Positions 1 to 8,420 of a stretch of 64,000 nt of DNA are shown here, in pieces. The position numbers and the translations under genes were made by a program. Every line of letters begins with the position of its first letter. Position 1 is the first letter of the stretch. Below the pieces are notes generated by a model, which was not told the DNA's origin, did not search any database, and worked only from the letters and a program-made list of their open reading frames with translations. The DNA comes from Planomicrobium soli (GTDB lineage: Bacteria; Bacillota; Bacilli; Bacillales_A; Planococcaceae), in assembly GCF_003014655.1 (NCBI RefSeq), contig NZ_PYAT01000001.1, positions 1-64,000 of the forward strand, given 5' to 3'.

Positions 1-74
1 TGGTCGTGGGGGATGACAAGATCATAAAGGGCGGCATAAGGACTGGGTTTCATGGACGGTCTGTCTGGCATCAT
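1..74 (-). CDS. Transposase, N-terminal fragment (IS1182-like), truncated by window end
   Basis: Reading leftward from ATG at 74-72, the first 24 codons give a protein with the sequence MKPSPYAALYDLVIPHD from its ninth codon region onward. That resembles the N-terminus of IS1182-family DDE transposases, where a similar YAxLYDLVxP stretch precedes the first helical domain. A good Shine-Dalgarno (GGAGGG at 86-81, 6 nt spacing) supports the start; a second ATG follows directly. The catalytic domain is outside the window, so integrity cannot be judged. Confidence 0.5.
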   Translation of the reverse strand, partial: MMPDRPSMKPSPYAALYDLVIPHD

Positions 75-113
75 GGTTATCCCTCCTTGAAGTTAGAACC
101 AGTATACAACAAA

Positions 114-153
114 AAAAGCACCAAATTTCTAAAATCAGAAATTCGATGCTTTT
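114..153 (-). terminator. Stem-loop in the leader of the transposase
   Basis: AAAAGCA at 114-120 pairs with TGCTTTT at 147-153, and AATTTCT with AGAAATT nearer the loop, with two mismatches in the stem. It sits between the element end and the transposase start, so it could shield the transposase from outside transcription and also terminate transcription leaving the IS. Confidence 0.5.
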
Positions 154-198
154 TCTTAGGGTTTTTCAGTGGCCTCGATATTGTCGGGAACACCTTTT

Positions 199-828
199 TT
201 AAGTTTTTCTTTGAAACAAATTAGTGAGATCGCTAAAACTTTTAATTGTATAATCAGCATTCTGCACTTTTCCGAAACCATACTCCGCATATACAAACGG
301 GATTTCCGCAAGTTCTGCAGCCTCCCGGTCTTTTTCCGTATCCCCTACATAAACCGGAGCCGCCAAATTATTTCTGTCCATCACCAATTTGATGTTTTCT
401 CCTTTTAAAAGCCCCGTTCGTCCAGGATTTTCAAAGTCTTGAATGTATTTTTGGAGCCCGTAATATTTCAAAAACGCTTCGATATACCCTTCCTGGCAAT
501 TGCTGACAATGAAAAGCTTGTACCTTTCAGCCAAGCTTGCAAGCACGTTCTCCACCTCAGGATATAATATGCCGCCATTCTCGACCAGGTACTCATTCTC
601 AACCTGGCTGCATTGGTCCAGCAATTCTTTTCTTTTGGCAGCCGGCAACTGCGGCAGCAGCTTCTCCCCTATCTCATCGATCTGTAATCCCATCATGGCT
701 GTCAAATCTTCTTTTGTAATGGAAAAGCTGCCTTCTTCCAACCCTTCAAATACCTGGTTCCATGAAATGGCAATCGCTTCTCTGGAATCCCATAACGTGC
801 CATCGAGATCGAATATGATGCTGTCCAT
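199..828 (-). CDS. HAD-superfamily phosphatase (phosphoglycolate phosphatase-like)
   Basis: A 209-residue cytoplasmic HAD hydrolase of subfamily I with a helical cap, likely dephosphorylating a small phosphoester; the substrate is unknown. All motifs are visible: DLDGT at residues 7-11 (nucleophile D7, acid/base D9), Ser109 in the IVSN motif, Lys142, and GDTEKD at 162-167 for magnesium binding. The start is ATG at 828, preceded by AAAGGAG; an in-frame upstream extension to 906 has no ribosome site and would be atypical. It lies 74 bp downstream of the MBL hydrolase on the same strand and may be cotranscribed. The C-terminus looks complete although an IS sits directly beside the stop codon. 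Confidence 0.88.
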   Translation of the reverse strand: MDSIIFDLDGTLWDSREAIAISWNQVFEGLEEGSFSITKEDLTAMMGLQIDEIGEKLLPQLPAAKRKELLDQCSQVENEYLVENGGILYPEVENVLASLAERYKLFIVSNCQEGYIEAFLKYYGLQKYIQDFENPGRTGLLKGENIKLVMDRNNLAAPVYVGDTEKDREAAELAEIPFVYAEYGFGKVQNADYTIKSFSDLTNLFQRKT

Positions 829-902
829 TAAATCCGCTCCTTTAATTCTGTATCGGTTCTTTTTTTTCCTTGCACCGTTCATATAGGCGGAAGAGCACTG
901 TT

Positions 903-1844
903 TCACTGTTTTGACAAAAAATCCATCAAACCCATAGCACTGACTTGCATATCCAATTCAATTATAGGATATACTTCATGCTCTTCCCTTACACCTTGTT
1001 TAAGCAGTTTTTCAGCGACCAAGTCATATAGCCGTTTCGCTAGTTCATCCGGCCCTTTTCCTTCAGCTGCAGCCATGCGAGCCTGTTCCACAAAAATCGG
1101 AAGCCATGCACTGACCTGATTCAGGGCCGCATTAGGCTTTGTAGTCATACCGAAATGGCCAAAGTATATTGCTCCAAGTTCCATAGCCCGGAGGCGCTCG
1201 ATTGTTTTGCCCATCGCTTTCGGATCAAATTGATTTGGCGATGTGGAGGGCAAAAACAAATCAATTCCTTCATCGGCCAATTGCTCGTAGCGAATCCCCA
1301 CCGCATCCCCGGCAAAGACACCATGGGAAACAGGATCATAAATGCTGAAATGATGGTTCGCATGTCCCGGAGTATCTAAAAACTCAAGCGTACAGAGCGG
1401 CCCGATTTTCAACTGGTCGGATTCCCCAAAGGCAAGAAGCCGGTCTTCAGGAATTGGCACAACAGGTTCAAACAAGCCGGAAAAACGGTGTGCGTAAACC
1501 GCCTTTGCTCCTGCGATCAACCTTTTCGGATCTGACAGATGCCGTGCCCCTTTGGTATGTACGACAACTTTTGCGTTAGGGCAGTCCCTCAACAACAGAC
1601 CGGCACCTCCCGCATGGTCAAGATGGACATGGGTTACGATAATGTATCGGATCTCTTCGAGCGATATTCCCAGTTTCTCCAACCCTTTTTTAACATGCTC
1701 GACCGATGGACTCGGTCCCGTTTCGACAATTGTTACTTGTTCTTCTTTAATAACATATGTCCCTGTGCGTTCAGGGATGCTTAGATCATAACCGTCAATC
1801 AGATGAATTCGCTCATTTAAGCGCAGCGGATATCGTTTGAACAT
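903..1844 (-). CDS. Metallo-beta-lactamase-fold hydrolase
   Basis: A 313-residue MBL-fold protein, probably a binuclear zinc hydrolase of the glyoxalase II/lactonase-like group. The metal motif HVHLDH is at residues 72-77, followed by GH at 160-161 and Asp180 in FAGD. There is no signal peptide, so it is cytoplasmic. The C-terminal third (residues about 200-300) is helical, as in single-domain MBL hydrolases that act on thioesters or lactones. ATG at 1844 is chosen because AGGAGGG lies 6 nt upstream; the longer in-frame start at 1880 has none. The HAD phosphatase follows 74 bp downstream. The substrate cannot be deduced from sequence. Confidence 0.85.
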   Translation of the reverse strand: MFKRYPLRLNERIHLIDGYDLSIPERTGTYVIKEEQVTIVETGPSPSVEHVKKGLEKLGISLEEIRYIIVTHVHLDHAGGAGLLLRDCPNAKVVVHTKGARHLSDPKRLIAGAKAVYAHRFSGLFEPVVPIPEDRLLAFGESDQLKIGPLCTLEFLDTPGHANHHFSIYDPVSHGVFAGDAVGIRYEQLADEGIDLFLPSTSPNQFDPKAMGKTIERLRAMELGAIYFGHFGMTTKPNAALNQVSAWLPIFVEQARMAAAEGKGPDELAKRLYDLVAEKLLKQGVREEHEVYPIIELDMQVSAMGLMDFLSKQ

Positions 1845-2049
1845 AGTGAACCCTCCTAAGATAAAATGGTGGAACGCCAATTGTTAACTTATGTACCCAG
1901 CAAGTGCCTTATAGATTGAAGAAACAATTACAAGAATATTCTACCAGTTTATTTTGAATATGGCTGCACTGATCCAACATTTTCTGTTGCCGGTTTAGAT
2001 ATCCATATATATAGGAAAACAAGTATTAGATGAATGGGGGTGGCCACTG

Positions 2050-2898
2050 ATGGCCAATCTGGAAGAACATGCTGGAATATGGAATAAAGAAAATGTGAGA
2101 TCGACTCTACCATTGAGAGAAGTTGATAGCCATAAGGGAACTTATGGAACAGGACTTTTAATTGCCGGCAGCCCTGACATGCCTGGAGCAACAATGCTTG
2201 CTGGTCTAGGCGCTATGCGGAGCGGCGCCGGAAAACTGGTGATTGGCACGGAACCGGAAGTAATTTCAATTATCGTACAGCGACTGCCGGAAGCCACTTA
2301 TGAATCTAAAGCACTTGAGCGAATCGCCAAGGGATTTTTGGAACTGGACAGTTTTCGGGCTATTGCAATAGGACCTGGCATCATTCCAAACGATCTCACC
2401 GAAAAAGCGATACAAAAAATCTTGGCTGGCAAGGTTCCGGTAATCCTGGATGCCGGCGCATTGTCAAAAAGAGACTATGAAGGACGCCAAGCCCCAACAA
2501 TTTTAACCCCGCATCCTTTGGAATTTTCAAGGGTTACAGGTATCAAAGTGAAGGAACTGCAGCAAAACCGTATGCATTACGCCCGTCTATGCTCAAAAAA
2601 ACTTGGTGCCGCCATCGTCCTGAAAGGGAAAGAGACGGTTGTCGCATTTCCTGATGGCGATACATGGATTAATCCAACAGGAAATAGTGCACTCGCCAAA
2701 GGCGGCACCGGCGATACTTTGACGGGGATGCTCCTTGGCATGCTGTGCATCCACGAAGATTGGAAGCACGCTGTCTTGAATTCGGTTTATCTCCACGGGG
2801 CATGCGCTGATGCATGGGTTGAAAAAAATTCTGCCCATACGCTGCTTGCCCATGAACTGACAGAACTGCTTCCGCAAGTATGGAAAGAATTTGAATAA
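2050..2898 (+). CDS. nnrD: ADP-dependent NAD(P)H-hydrate dehydratase
   Basis: A 282-residue enzyme of the ribokinase-like fold that repairs hydrated NADH and NADPH at the cost of ADP or ATP. Recognisable family features are the glycine-rich segment near residue 40-60 (MRSGAGKL), the TPHP motif at 153-156, and the NPTGN...AKGGTGDTL stretch at 208-224 that holds the catalytic Asp222 and the nucleotide site. Length fits the stand-alone bacterial dehydratase (YxkO type) lacking the epimerase domain NnrE. A GGGGGTGG sequence precedes the ATG by about 6 nt. It is transcribed away from the MBL gene and has no obvious operon partner. Confidence 0.92.
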   Translation: MANLEEHAGIWNKENVRSTLPLREVDSHKGTYGTGLLIAGSPDMPGATMLAGLGAMRSGAGKLVIGTEPEVISIIVQRLPEATYESKALERIAKGFLELDSFRAIAIGPGIIPNDLTEKAIQKILAGKVPVILDAGALSKRDYEGRQAPTILTPHPLEFSRVTGIKVKELQQNRMHYARLCSKKLGAAIVLKGKETVVAFPDGDTWINPTGNSALAKGGTGDTLTGMLLGMLCIHEDWKHAVLNSVYLHGACADAWVEKNSAHTLLAHELTELLPQVWKEFE

Positions 2899-2922
2899 TA
2901 CTGACCACAAAGGAGCGTGCAC

Positions 2923-3103
2923 ATGAATTTAAAAATGCAAGGTGGCGATTGCTTATGGAGAAGCAATCGGAATATACGAAAGCGATACAAGACAAATTGA
3001 GAGTTTGATATTTGTTTACGTGACGATGATTGAGTTTGGGAACCGAAGAGTTGTAAAAACCAAGTATACAGGTTTTATTCAAAAGCAAAACTGCTTCAGT
3101 TGA
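2923..3103 (+). other. Small ORFs or gene remnant after nnrD
   Basis: A clear ribosome site (AAAGGAG) precedes ATG at 2923, but that frame ends after 25 codons. An overlapping frame from GTG 2942 stays open for 53 codons to 3103 with protein-like composition (for example IGIYESDTRQIESL). The pattern fits a frameshifted remnant of a short gene or a real very small protein. I do not recognise a family. Confidence 0.2.
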
Positions 3104-3124
3104 TATTGAGAGCGGTTTGTCTGC

Positions 3125-3607
3125 TTATAATACAGCAGTCTTCGGTTTTTTCGATCGTCTGAAACGGTGGTTGACATAGATAATCATTGGCGTACCGATA
3201 ATGGTCGGTAAAATCCAAAGCGTCCATAATGGCAGTGTTTTCAAAAAAGGAATGTCTGATCCATTGGTAATGAGAACCGCTGTCACGAGGCCGATATATG
3301 ATCCGAGCATTCCTCTAATGTGAAGAAAGATCCAATTTCTCCAACGCCTTTTCCTGGCCAAATAACCGATTAACGCAAAAGAATACGAAAAAAGCGCCAC
3401 ATAAAATAATGCGGCGCTTTCATCCCAATGAAGAATCGCCATGATTATAGCGGTAACGAATATTACTATATAGCTGGCATGATAGACCTCACCAAATTTT
3501 GTATGGTTCCCTTTCGTTTTTCGGACAGAAAAAGCAACCACTCCTAACAGAAGACAGACACTTCCCGCAACAATATGCAGCACCAGCATCGCAGTGAAAA
3601 AATCCAT
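3125..3607 (-). CDS. DUF2306-like membrane protein
   Basis: A 160-residue integral membrane protein with about four to five hydrophobic segments. It begins with a helix containing LHIVAGSVCLLLG, followed by a GNHTKFGEVY loop and later an LHIRGMLGSY segment; these His/Gly placements match the DUF2306 family of predicted membrane proteins, whose biochemical role is unknown. AGGAGG lies 6 nt before the ATG at 3607. It stands alone, converging on nnrD, and the stop is followed by no strong terminator. Function is not assigned. Confidence 0.72.
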   Translation of the reverse strand: MDFFTAMLVLHIVAGSVCLLLGVVAFSVRKTKGNHTKFGEVYHASYIVIFVTAIIMAILHWDESAALFYVALFSYSFALIGYLARKRRWRNWIFLHIRGMLGSYIGLVTAVLITNGSDIPFLKTLPLWTLWILPTIIGTPMIIYVNHRFRRSKKPKTAVL

Positions 3608-3746
3608 TTTTCGCCTCCTATCGATTTCTATGTCGGATGAAAGGAATTATTGTAAATCACAATAAATACGCTAATTACACTGTTATTTTTTTGCTGATGC
3701 CATTAAGCTGTGGAAGTTCCGGCATGGGAAATACGTTAGATCTATG

Positions 3747-3780
3747 ATTTCTTCATCTGTTTTATTTCTTCATCTGTTTT
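3747..3780. repeat. 17-bp perfect tandem duplication
   Basis: The 17-mer ATTTCTTCATCTGTTTT occurs twice back to back (3747-3763 and 3764-3780) in a non-coding AT-rich stretch. It looks like a slippage duplication with no evident function. Confidence 0.8.
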
Positions 3781-3789
3781 TAAATCATT

Positions 3790-4140
3790 TTAGACATTAT
3801 TAGAGCGCACTATCTGTAACTGCTCCTATTCAAAATCAGTAATATAGTTCTGAACCAGAAGCAAAAAGCGGAGTTATAACAACCTAAATTCTGAGTTTTT
3901 TTATATAGCTCGCCTTGTTCTTCTTTTTCTATTACTTTCACAAGTCTTATTCTATAAGAACCCTTATTTCCCTCTTTATTTTAACTATAAAAACGTTATT
4001 TCTAAATTGCAGAACATATCTATCGAAATTAGTATAACGATCAAGGCCCTCTAATTGCGTCCAGCAATAAAGCTCATCCATATCTTTCGTCCTTTTCCAA
4101 CCGCTACTTCCTTAAATTCCTTCCACTTTTTTTTTTCGAT
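3790..4140 (-). pseudogene. Possible decayed coding remnant in a 600-bp intergenic region
   Basis: The stretch 3608-4154 has no intact gene. On the minus strand one frame is open from about 4111 to 3947 (a 44-codon ORF from ATG 4081, with residues such as DELYCWTQLEGLDRYTNF), and a second frame continues with EKEEQGELYKKTQNL down to about 3830. The two pieces adjoin and look protein-like, as expected for one gene broken by a frameshift and stops. No family is recognised, and chance open frames in AT-rich DNA are a real alternative. Confidence 0.2.
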
Positions 4141-4154
4141 AAGCTGCTTCTATA

Positions 4155-4199
4155 AAAAGCCGCAGCCCCGAAATAGAAAACTTTCGAGGCTGCGGCTTT
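4155..4199 (-). terminator. Terminator of the aldo/keto reductase gene
   Basis: AAAGCCGCAGCC pairs with GGCTGCGGCTTT around a loop, followed on the minus strand by a T-run. It lies 12 bp after the reductase stop codon. Confidence 0.85.
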
Positions 4200-4211
4200 A
4201 GTTTATATATT

Positions 4212-5129
4212 TTAAGGAACTTGGTTTCCGGCTGCCCGGTAAATTTCATACCACTCTTTGCGCGTGATGACAATATCAGAAGCTTCGGCAATATCGGTCA
4301 ACCGTTCTGGTGTCATGGTTCCAACAATCGCTTGGATATTGGCAGGATGGCGAAGAATCCAAGCAATAGCAAGTGCCGATTTCGTCACGCCGTATTTGTC
4401 AGCGATCTCCTGCAGTTTCGCATTGATTTCAGGCATTTCATCATTATCGACAAAAAACCCTTCAAAATTCCCATAGCGTAAAGGCGACCAGGCTTGTACC
4501 GTCATATTATTCAACCGGGTGTAGTCAAGGGTACTGCCGTCTCTGTTCAGGCCGTTTTCATGGCGCGTGTTCATTTGGATGCCGGCATCTATCATCCCCG
4601 TATGCATGACGCCAAACTGCAGCTGATTGACGATAAAATCCTGCTCAACATACTTGTTCAACAGTTCAATTTGCATCGGGTTGTGATTGCTGACGCCGAA
4701 ATAACGGACTTTTCCGCTTTCATGCAACTGATTGAACGCTTCCGCCACTTCTTCCGGTTCTACAAGTGCATCCGGCCGGTGAAGAAGGAGACTGTCCAAA
4801 TAATCGGTTTTCAGCCGCTGCAAACTTTCGTCCACAGTCCTTAAAATATGCTCTTTAGAAAAATCGTAATACCCGTTGCGGATACCGACTTTTGATTGGA
4901 TGGTGATTTGATCGCGCACGGACGGCTTCATGCCGATTGCTTCGGCAAAAACTTCTTCCGATCTGCCTTCGGCGTAAACATCTGCATGGTCAAAAAAGTC
5001 CACGCCAAGTTCTAATGCATTCTCTATGACGGCTTTCGCTTTATCGATTGACAGTCTGCCTATGTTACCGCAGCCAAGCGCAATATTTGAAACGGACAAA
5101 TCGCTGGTTCCGAGCGTCAACTTCTTCAC
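4212..5129 (-). CDS. Aldo/keto reductase (YdhF-like)
   Basis: A 305-residue NADPH-dependent oxidoreductase of the aldo/keto reductase (beta/alpha)8 barrel family. The catalytic tetrad is present: Asp47, Tyr52 (DHADVY), Lys80 (QSKVG) and His117 (LLLHRPD). The C-terminal cofactor region reads IQAIVGTMTPERL, typical for the YdhF group. The natural carbonyl substrate is unknown. I choose GTG at 5129, which has GGGAG upstream at 7-nt spacing; the in-frame ATG at 5174 lacks a ribosome site. The half-size MFS gene lies upstream on the same strand with an 81-bp gap, so a shared transcript is possible. Confidence 0.9.
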   Translation of the reverse strand: MKKLTLGTSDLSVSNIALGCGNIGRLSIDKAKAVIENALELGVDFFDHADVYAEGRSEEVFAEAIGMKPSVRDQITIQSKVGIRNGYYDFSKEHILRTVDESLQRLKTDYLDSLLLHRPDALVEPEEVAEAFNQLHESGKVRYFGVSNHNPMQIELLNKYVEQDFIVNQLQFGVMHTGMIDAGIQMNTRHENGLNRDGSTLDYTRLNNMTVQAWSPLRYGNFEGFFVDNDEMPEINAKLQEIADKYGVTKSALAIAWILRHPANIQAIVGTMTPERLTDIAEASDIVITRKEWYEIYRAAGNQVP

Positions 5130-5210
5130 ACAATCACTCCCATCATTTGTTAAAGCCTGTTTACCACTAATCATGCCGATGAAAACAAATAGAGAAATCC
5201 AGTTGAGTCT

Positions 5211-5771
5211 TTAAAGGTTTCCAGCTTTAATTGATTCGGTGCTCCCCGCTTTCATGATAAAGAATCCACTCCAAGCAAAAACTAGCGACGCCAAATAAAA
5301 AATGCTCCCTATGGTTAAAAAGTCGACCAAATAGCCCGTTCCAATTACTGCAATGGCTGCCGCAACGGAAGTCCATATATGGTAGTTGCCAATTTCTCTT
5401 CCGGCTCTTTCTTTACTGACGGCGCGTGCCAGCACTGTTTTTTCCGAGTTTTTTTGTATGGCTCCGAACAACCCCATCGCTATCTGCAAACAGTATACAT
5501 GCCAGATTTCGTAAGCCAGTGGGAAAAGAATCAGGAGCACAGCCATACCCCATGAGTAAACAAGCAACAGTTGTTTATCCCCTATTCTATCGGCAAATTT
5601 ACCTATAAAAGGAAAACTTAACGCTGATGTCAGCGCAAACAATCCATATGCCCATCCAAATTGGGAAAAGCTGCTTCCTACGTCTCTCAAGAGCAGAATA
5701 TAAAAAGGAAAAATCATGCTGGCAGCCATACCTACCGCTCCTTGATATAAAACAAATTGTTTAATGTTCAT
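5211..5771 (-). CDS. Half-size MFS-type membrane protein
   Basis: A 186-residue protein with about six transmembrane helices, half the length of a standard 12-helix major facilitator. It carries the conserved loop GKFADRIGDKQ, equivalent to the motif A loop between helices 2 and 3, so it corresponds to one half of an MFS protein. ATG at 5771 overlaps the end of the FAD oxidase gene by 11 bp and has GAGGAG upstream inside that gene, indicating translational coupling. No second half is seen downstream. It may act as a homodimer or as a partner of the oxidase, or may be a truncated transporter. Confidence 0.75.
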   Translation of the reverse strand: MNIKQFVLYQGAVGMAASMIFPFYILLLRDVGSSFSQFGWAYGLFALTSALSFPFIGKFADRIGDKQLLLVYSWGMAVLLILFPLAYEIWHVYCLQIAMGLFGAIQKNSEKTVLARAVSKERAGREIGNYHIWTSVAAAIAVIGTGYLVDFLTIGSIFYLASLVFAWSGFFIMKAGSTESIKAGNL

Positions 5772-7200
5772 CCCCGTACTCCTCAAAAAATAAATTCTGG
5801 AATCGATGATCCGGATCGTAAATGTTCTTCAGCTTGAAAAATTCTTCTGATCGTGGATAAGCTGCTTTCATCTGTTCTTTCGTAGCATAGCCGTAATAAG
5901 GCAAGTAGTAACTGCCGTTATGGGCAAGGGTCACATCGATCATGTTTTGGACAGTTTTTCTTGTTTGTTCAATGCTATTTTGATCTTTGCCCTGGTTGAT
6001 CAGCAGCACGAGGGAAAACATGTCTTTTGTAGCATAAGCTAACAGGGGTTCTTCGTTTTTCTCGACGTATCGGACTGTAATATTCAATAAATTAAATGTT
6101 TCATCGTCTTCTAATACAGATCTCAAATCGTCCAGATAATGTTCAAATTCATCAATCGGAACAAAATATTCCTGCAGTACTTCTGTCTTATCAGGGTTTG
6201 TATATTCCATGAATACTGAATCGGAACGCATCGCATTATTTCTGGATATTAGTTTGCCTTGAACCTTTTTGGCGTAATTTTTTTGTGTTTCCCAGAACGT
6301 CCGTTTTCCAAAGTCATTGATACGAGACATGCCGAGAAAAAATTTAGGTATAGCGACAATCGGTTCACGTTTTAATGGCAGGAAATCAACTAACTTGCTT
6401 TGGTGGGGTGCCAAGGCATAATTTATCACATACATTTCCTTTAAAAACGTATCAGGTGATATAGACAGCCGTGCCAGATGCATCTTATAGTTTTTATCAG
6501 ACAGAACGGTTTCTTTAAAATATGCTGGATAGTCTTCATATTGCAGCGTGTGTGAGGACATCTCATACAATTCATTATCGGTTAAATTCAATGTTACATC
6601 CAATATCACTCCGAATAAGCCGTATCCTCCAATAGCTAAAGGAAACATTTCCTGGTTCTCTTCCCGGCTAACTGTCAGAACTTCTCCTTTAGCGGTCAGG
6701 AGGCGGAATGAGTCGACAGTATCAATGAGTGAATGGTTACGAATACTCAGTCCATGGGCGTTGACGCTAAGCGAACCTCCTACTGTAAAAATACTTTGCG
6801 ACTGGCTGATTTGAAGTGCCAATCCAGAAGGGTTTATGTATTCTTGTATAGCCGCCCAACTTGTGCCGCTTTGTACAGTAATCTTTTTTCCTTGCCTATC
6901 CAGCGATAAGATTTTGTTGTAAGGCTTCATATCGAGCAGAATTCCCTTTGGGTATAATGTATGCCCACCTTGGCTATGCTGCATGCCGGCAATAGCAATA
7001 ACATCATCCTTTTTGTTGGCATCCAGTACAATCTTTTTAAGTTCTTCTGTGGTAGTTCCCGCTTTGACCGCTTTCATTTTTACAGCCATAAGGCGGCTTT
7101 GGTCACCGACCGTCGGCTCATCGAATGATGAAGAAAATAAGTGCAGAGAAAAACTAAATATTATTATGAAGCCGATTGCTATTGAATAACGGGCAACCAC
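5761..7200 (-). CDS. Membrane-anchored FAD-linked oxidase (PCMH/GlcD type)
   Basis: A 479-residue flavoprotein. The N-terminus has a short positive start and a hydrophobic segment (residues about 5-24) acting as a signal anchor, so the catalytic part is likely outside the membrane. Residues about 45-220 form an FAD-binding PCMH domain: AIAGMQHSQGGHTLYPKG, the GTSWAAIQEYI segment, then SLSVNAHGLS and IGGYGLFGVI, which contact the FAD. The remainder is the substrate domain. Start is GTG at 7200 with AGGAGGAGG upstream. It is the first gene of a unit with the overlapping half-MFS gene and perhaps the aldo/keto reductase. The alcohol or hydroxy-acid substrate is unknown. Confidence 0.82.
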   Translation of the reverse strand: MVARYSIAIGFIIIFSFSLHLFSSSFDEPTVGDQSRLMAVKMKAVKAGTTTEELKKIVLDANKKDDVIAIAGMQHSQGGHTLYPKGILLDMKPYNKILSLDRQGKKITVQSGTSWAAIQEYINPSGLALQISQSQSIFTVGGSLSVNAHGLSIRNHSLIDTVDSFRLLTAKGEVLTVSREENQEMFPLAIGGYGLFGVILDVTLNLTDNELYEMSSHTLQYEDYPAYFKETVLSDKNYKMHLARLSISPDTFLKEMYVINYALAPHQSKLVDFLPLKREPIVAIPKFFLGMSRINDFGKRTFWETQKNYAKKVQGKLISRNNAMRSDSVFMEYTNPDKTEVLQEYFVPIDEFEHYLDDLRSVLEDDETFNLLNITVRYVEKNEEPLLAYATKDMFSLVLLINQGKDQNSIEQTRKTVQNMIDVTLAHNGSYYLPYYGYATKEQMKAAYPRSEEFFKLKNIYDPDHRFQNLFFEEYGDEH

Positions 7201-7371
7201 TTTATCTTACCTCCTCCTATTCATGCTATAGGACTAGTTTATACGAAAAACTCTTTATTAACTGGAGTATTTTGTAATTTTTTTAAACAACTACAAATTT
7301 ATCGTATAAATGCACAATTTACTTTTACTAAATCTGAAAATATTTTTTTGTGTGATTTTTTTAGACATTAA

Positions 7372-7405
7372 AACAGCCGCAACTGAAATTCCAGTTGCGG
7401 CTGTT
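7372..7405 (-). terminator. Terminator after the BASS-Dld operon
   Basis: AACAGCCGCAACTG pairs perfectly with CAGTTGCGGCTGTT around a short loop, followed on the minus strand by TTTTAATG. It lies 26 bp after the symporter stop. Confidence 0.88.
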
Positions 7406-7430
7406 CTCGTATAGCTTGAGCCAGTATCAA

Positions 7431-8420
7431 TTAATATTTTCCGGAAGCAGGAACAACTTTCGGTTTACTTGCGCCTGCATCAGAACTTTCTTCTTTAACC
7501 GGCCGCTTCGACCAGATTGTCGCAATGATCGGACCGCTGATATTGTGCCAAATCGCTCCCCATACACTTGGAAGCGCAGCTAACGGACTAAAATGCGCTG
7601 TCGCCAATGCTACTCCCAGGCCGGAATTTTGCATTCCGACTTCAATAGCTATTGCGCGGCGATCATTTTCTTTAAGGCCAAGCAGGACTGCTGTAAAATA
7701 GCCAAGCAACAAACCGATTCCGTTATGAAGGAAAACGGCTACAAAGACAATCAGTCCAGCGCTTACTACATTACCAGCATTTGCCGCGGTTACAGCTGAT
7801 ACGATGATCAAAATGGCAAGTACTGAAATCAGCGGTACTACTGAAATGCTTTTTTCCACGGCTTTCGGGAAAAACTTGCTGATGAGGACTCCAAGCGTAA
7901 TAGGAATGATAATCACTTGGATGATAGATGTGAACATTGCGACCGGGTCAACCGGCAACCATTGTCCTGCCAACAAAAGCAACAGGAGCGGTGTGGCAAT
8001 CGGCGCCAACAAAGTTGAAAATGAAGTCATTGCTACCGATAATGCCACATTCCCTTTAGCCAAATAGACCATGACATTCGAAGCCGTCCCCCCCGGCACA
8101 CAGCCTAATAGGATAAGCCCTGCTGCAAGTTCAGCAGGAAGCTGAAGCGTATAAGCTATTGCAAAAGCGACAAGCGGCATGATTATAAACTGCGCGCAAA
8201 CCCCGGCTATAACCGGCAACGGCTTGGAGGCTACAAGTTTAAAGTCGACCGGTTTCAGCGTTAATCCCATTCCGAACATAACCACACCCAAGAGGATCGT
8301 TATGTAACTTCTAAGCCCCAAAAATGGTTCTGGAATTAAAAATGCAATAATAGCGATGCCAATAACAAAAAAAGCAAAATACCTTCCTGCAAACGAGCTT
8401 AATGATTCAACGAATTTCAT
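7431..8420 (-). CDS. Bile acid:sodium symporter family (BASS) transporter
   Basis: A 329-residue membrane protein with nine to ten helices. The GCVPGGTASNVMVYLAKG stretch (about residues 105-122) is the sodium- and substrate-binding crossover signature of BASS transporters, and MQNSGLGVALATAHF marks the second crossover helix. Family members import bile acids, pyruvate, pantoate precursors or similar organic anions with sodium. The ATG overlaps the stop of the upstream dehydrogenase gene (ATGA type), so the two are translationally coupled. The pairing suggests the imported anion is the substrate or product of that dehydrogenase, a 2-hydroxy or 2-oxo acid; this is inference. Confidence 0.88.
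   Translation of the reverse strand: MKFVESLSSFAGRYFAFFVIGIAIIAFLIPEPFLGLRSYITILLGVVMFGMGLTLKPVDFKLVASKPLPVIAGVCAQFIIMPLVAFAIAYTLQLPAELAAGLILLGCVPGGTASNVMVYLAKGNVALSVAMTSFSTLLAPIATPLLLLLLAGQWLPVDPVAMFTSIIQVIIIPITLGVLISKFFPKAVEKSISVVPLISVLAILIIVSAVTAANAGNVVSAGLIVFVAVFLHNGIGLLLGYFTAVLLGLKENDRRAIAIEVGMQNSGLGVALATAHFSPLAALPSVWGAIWHNISGPIIATIWSKRPVKEESSDAGASKPKVVPASGKY

Larger units (their letters stand above)
1..200 (-). mobile_element. End of an insertion sequence (IS1182-like), cut by the window edge
   Basis: The window opens inside an element whose transposase begins at 74 and reads leftward out of the window. Upstream of it lies a stem-loop at 114-153, and the element probably ends somewhere between 155 and 200, immediately beside the stop codon of the HAD gene. 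I cannot fix the terminal inverted repeat or a target-site duplication because the other end is outside the window. The family name rests only on the first residues of the transposase and on the hairpin in the 5' leader, which is usual for such elements. Confidence 0.45.

Noticed and set aside
2593-3088. Two long antisense ORFs across the end of nnrD
   Set aside because: nnrD is clearly the real gene; the opposite frames have no family features or ribosome sites.
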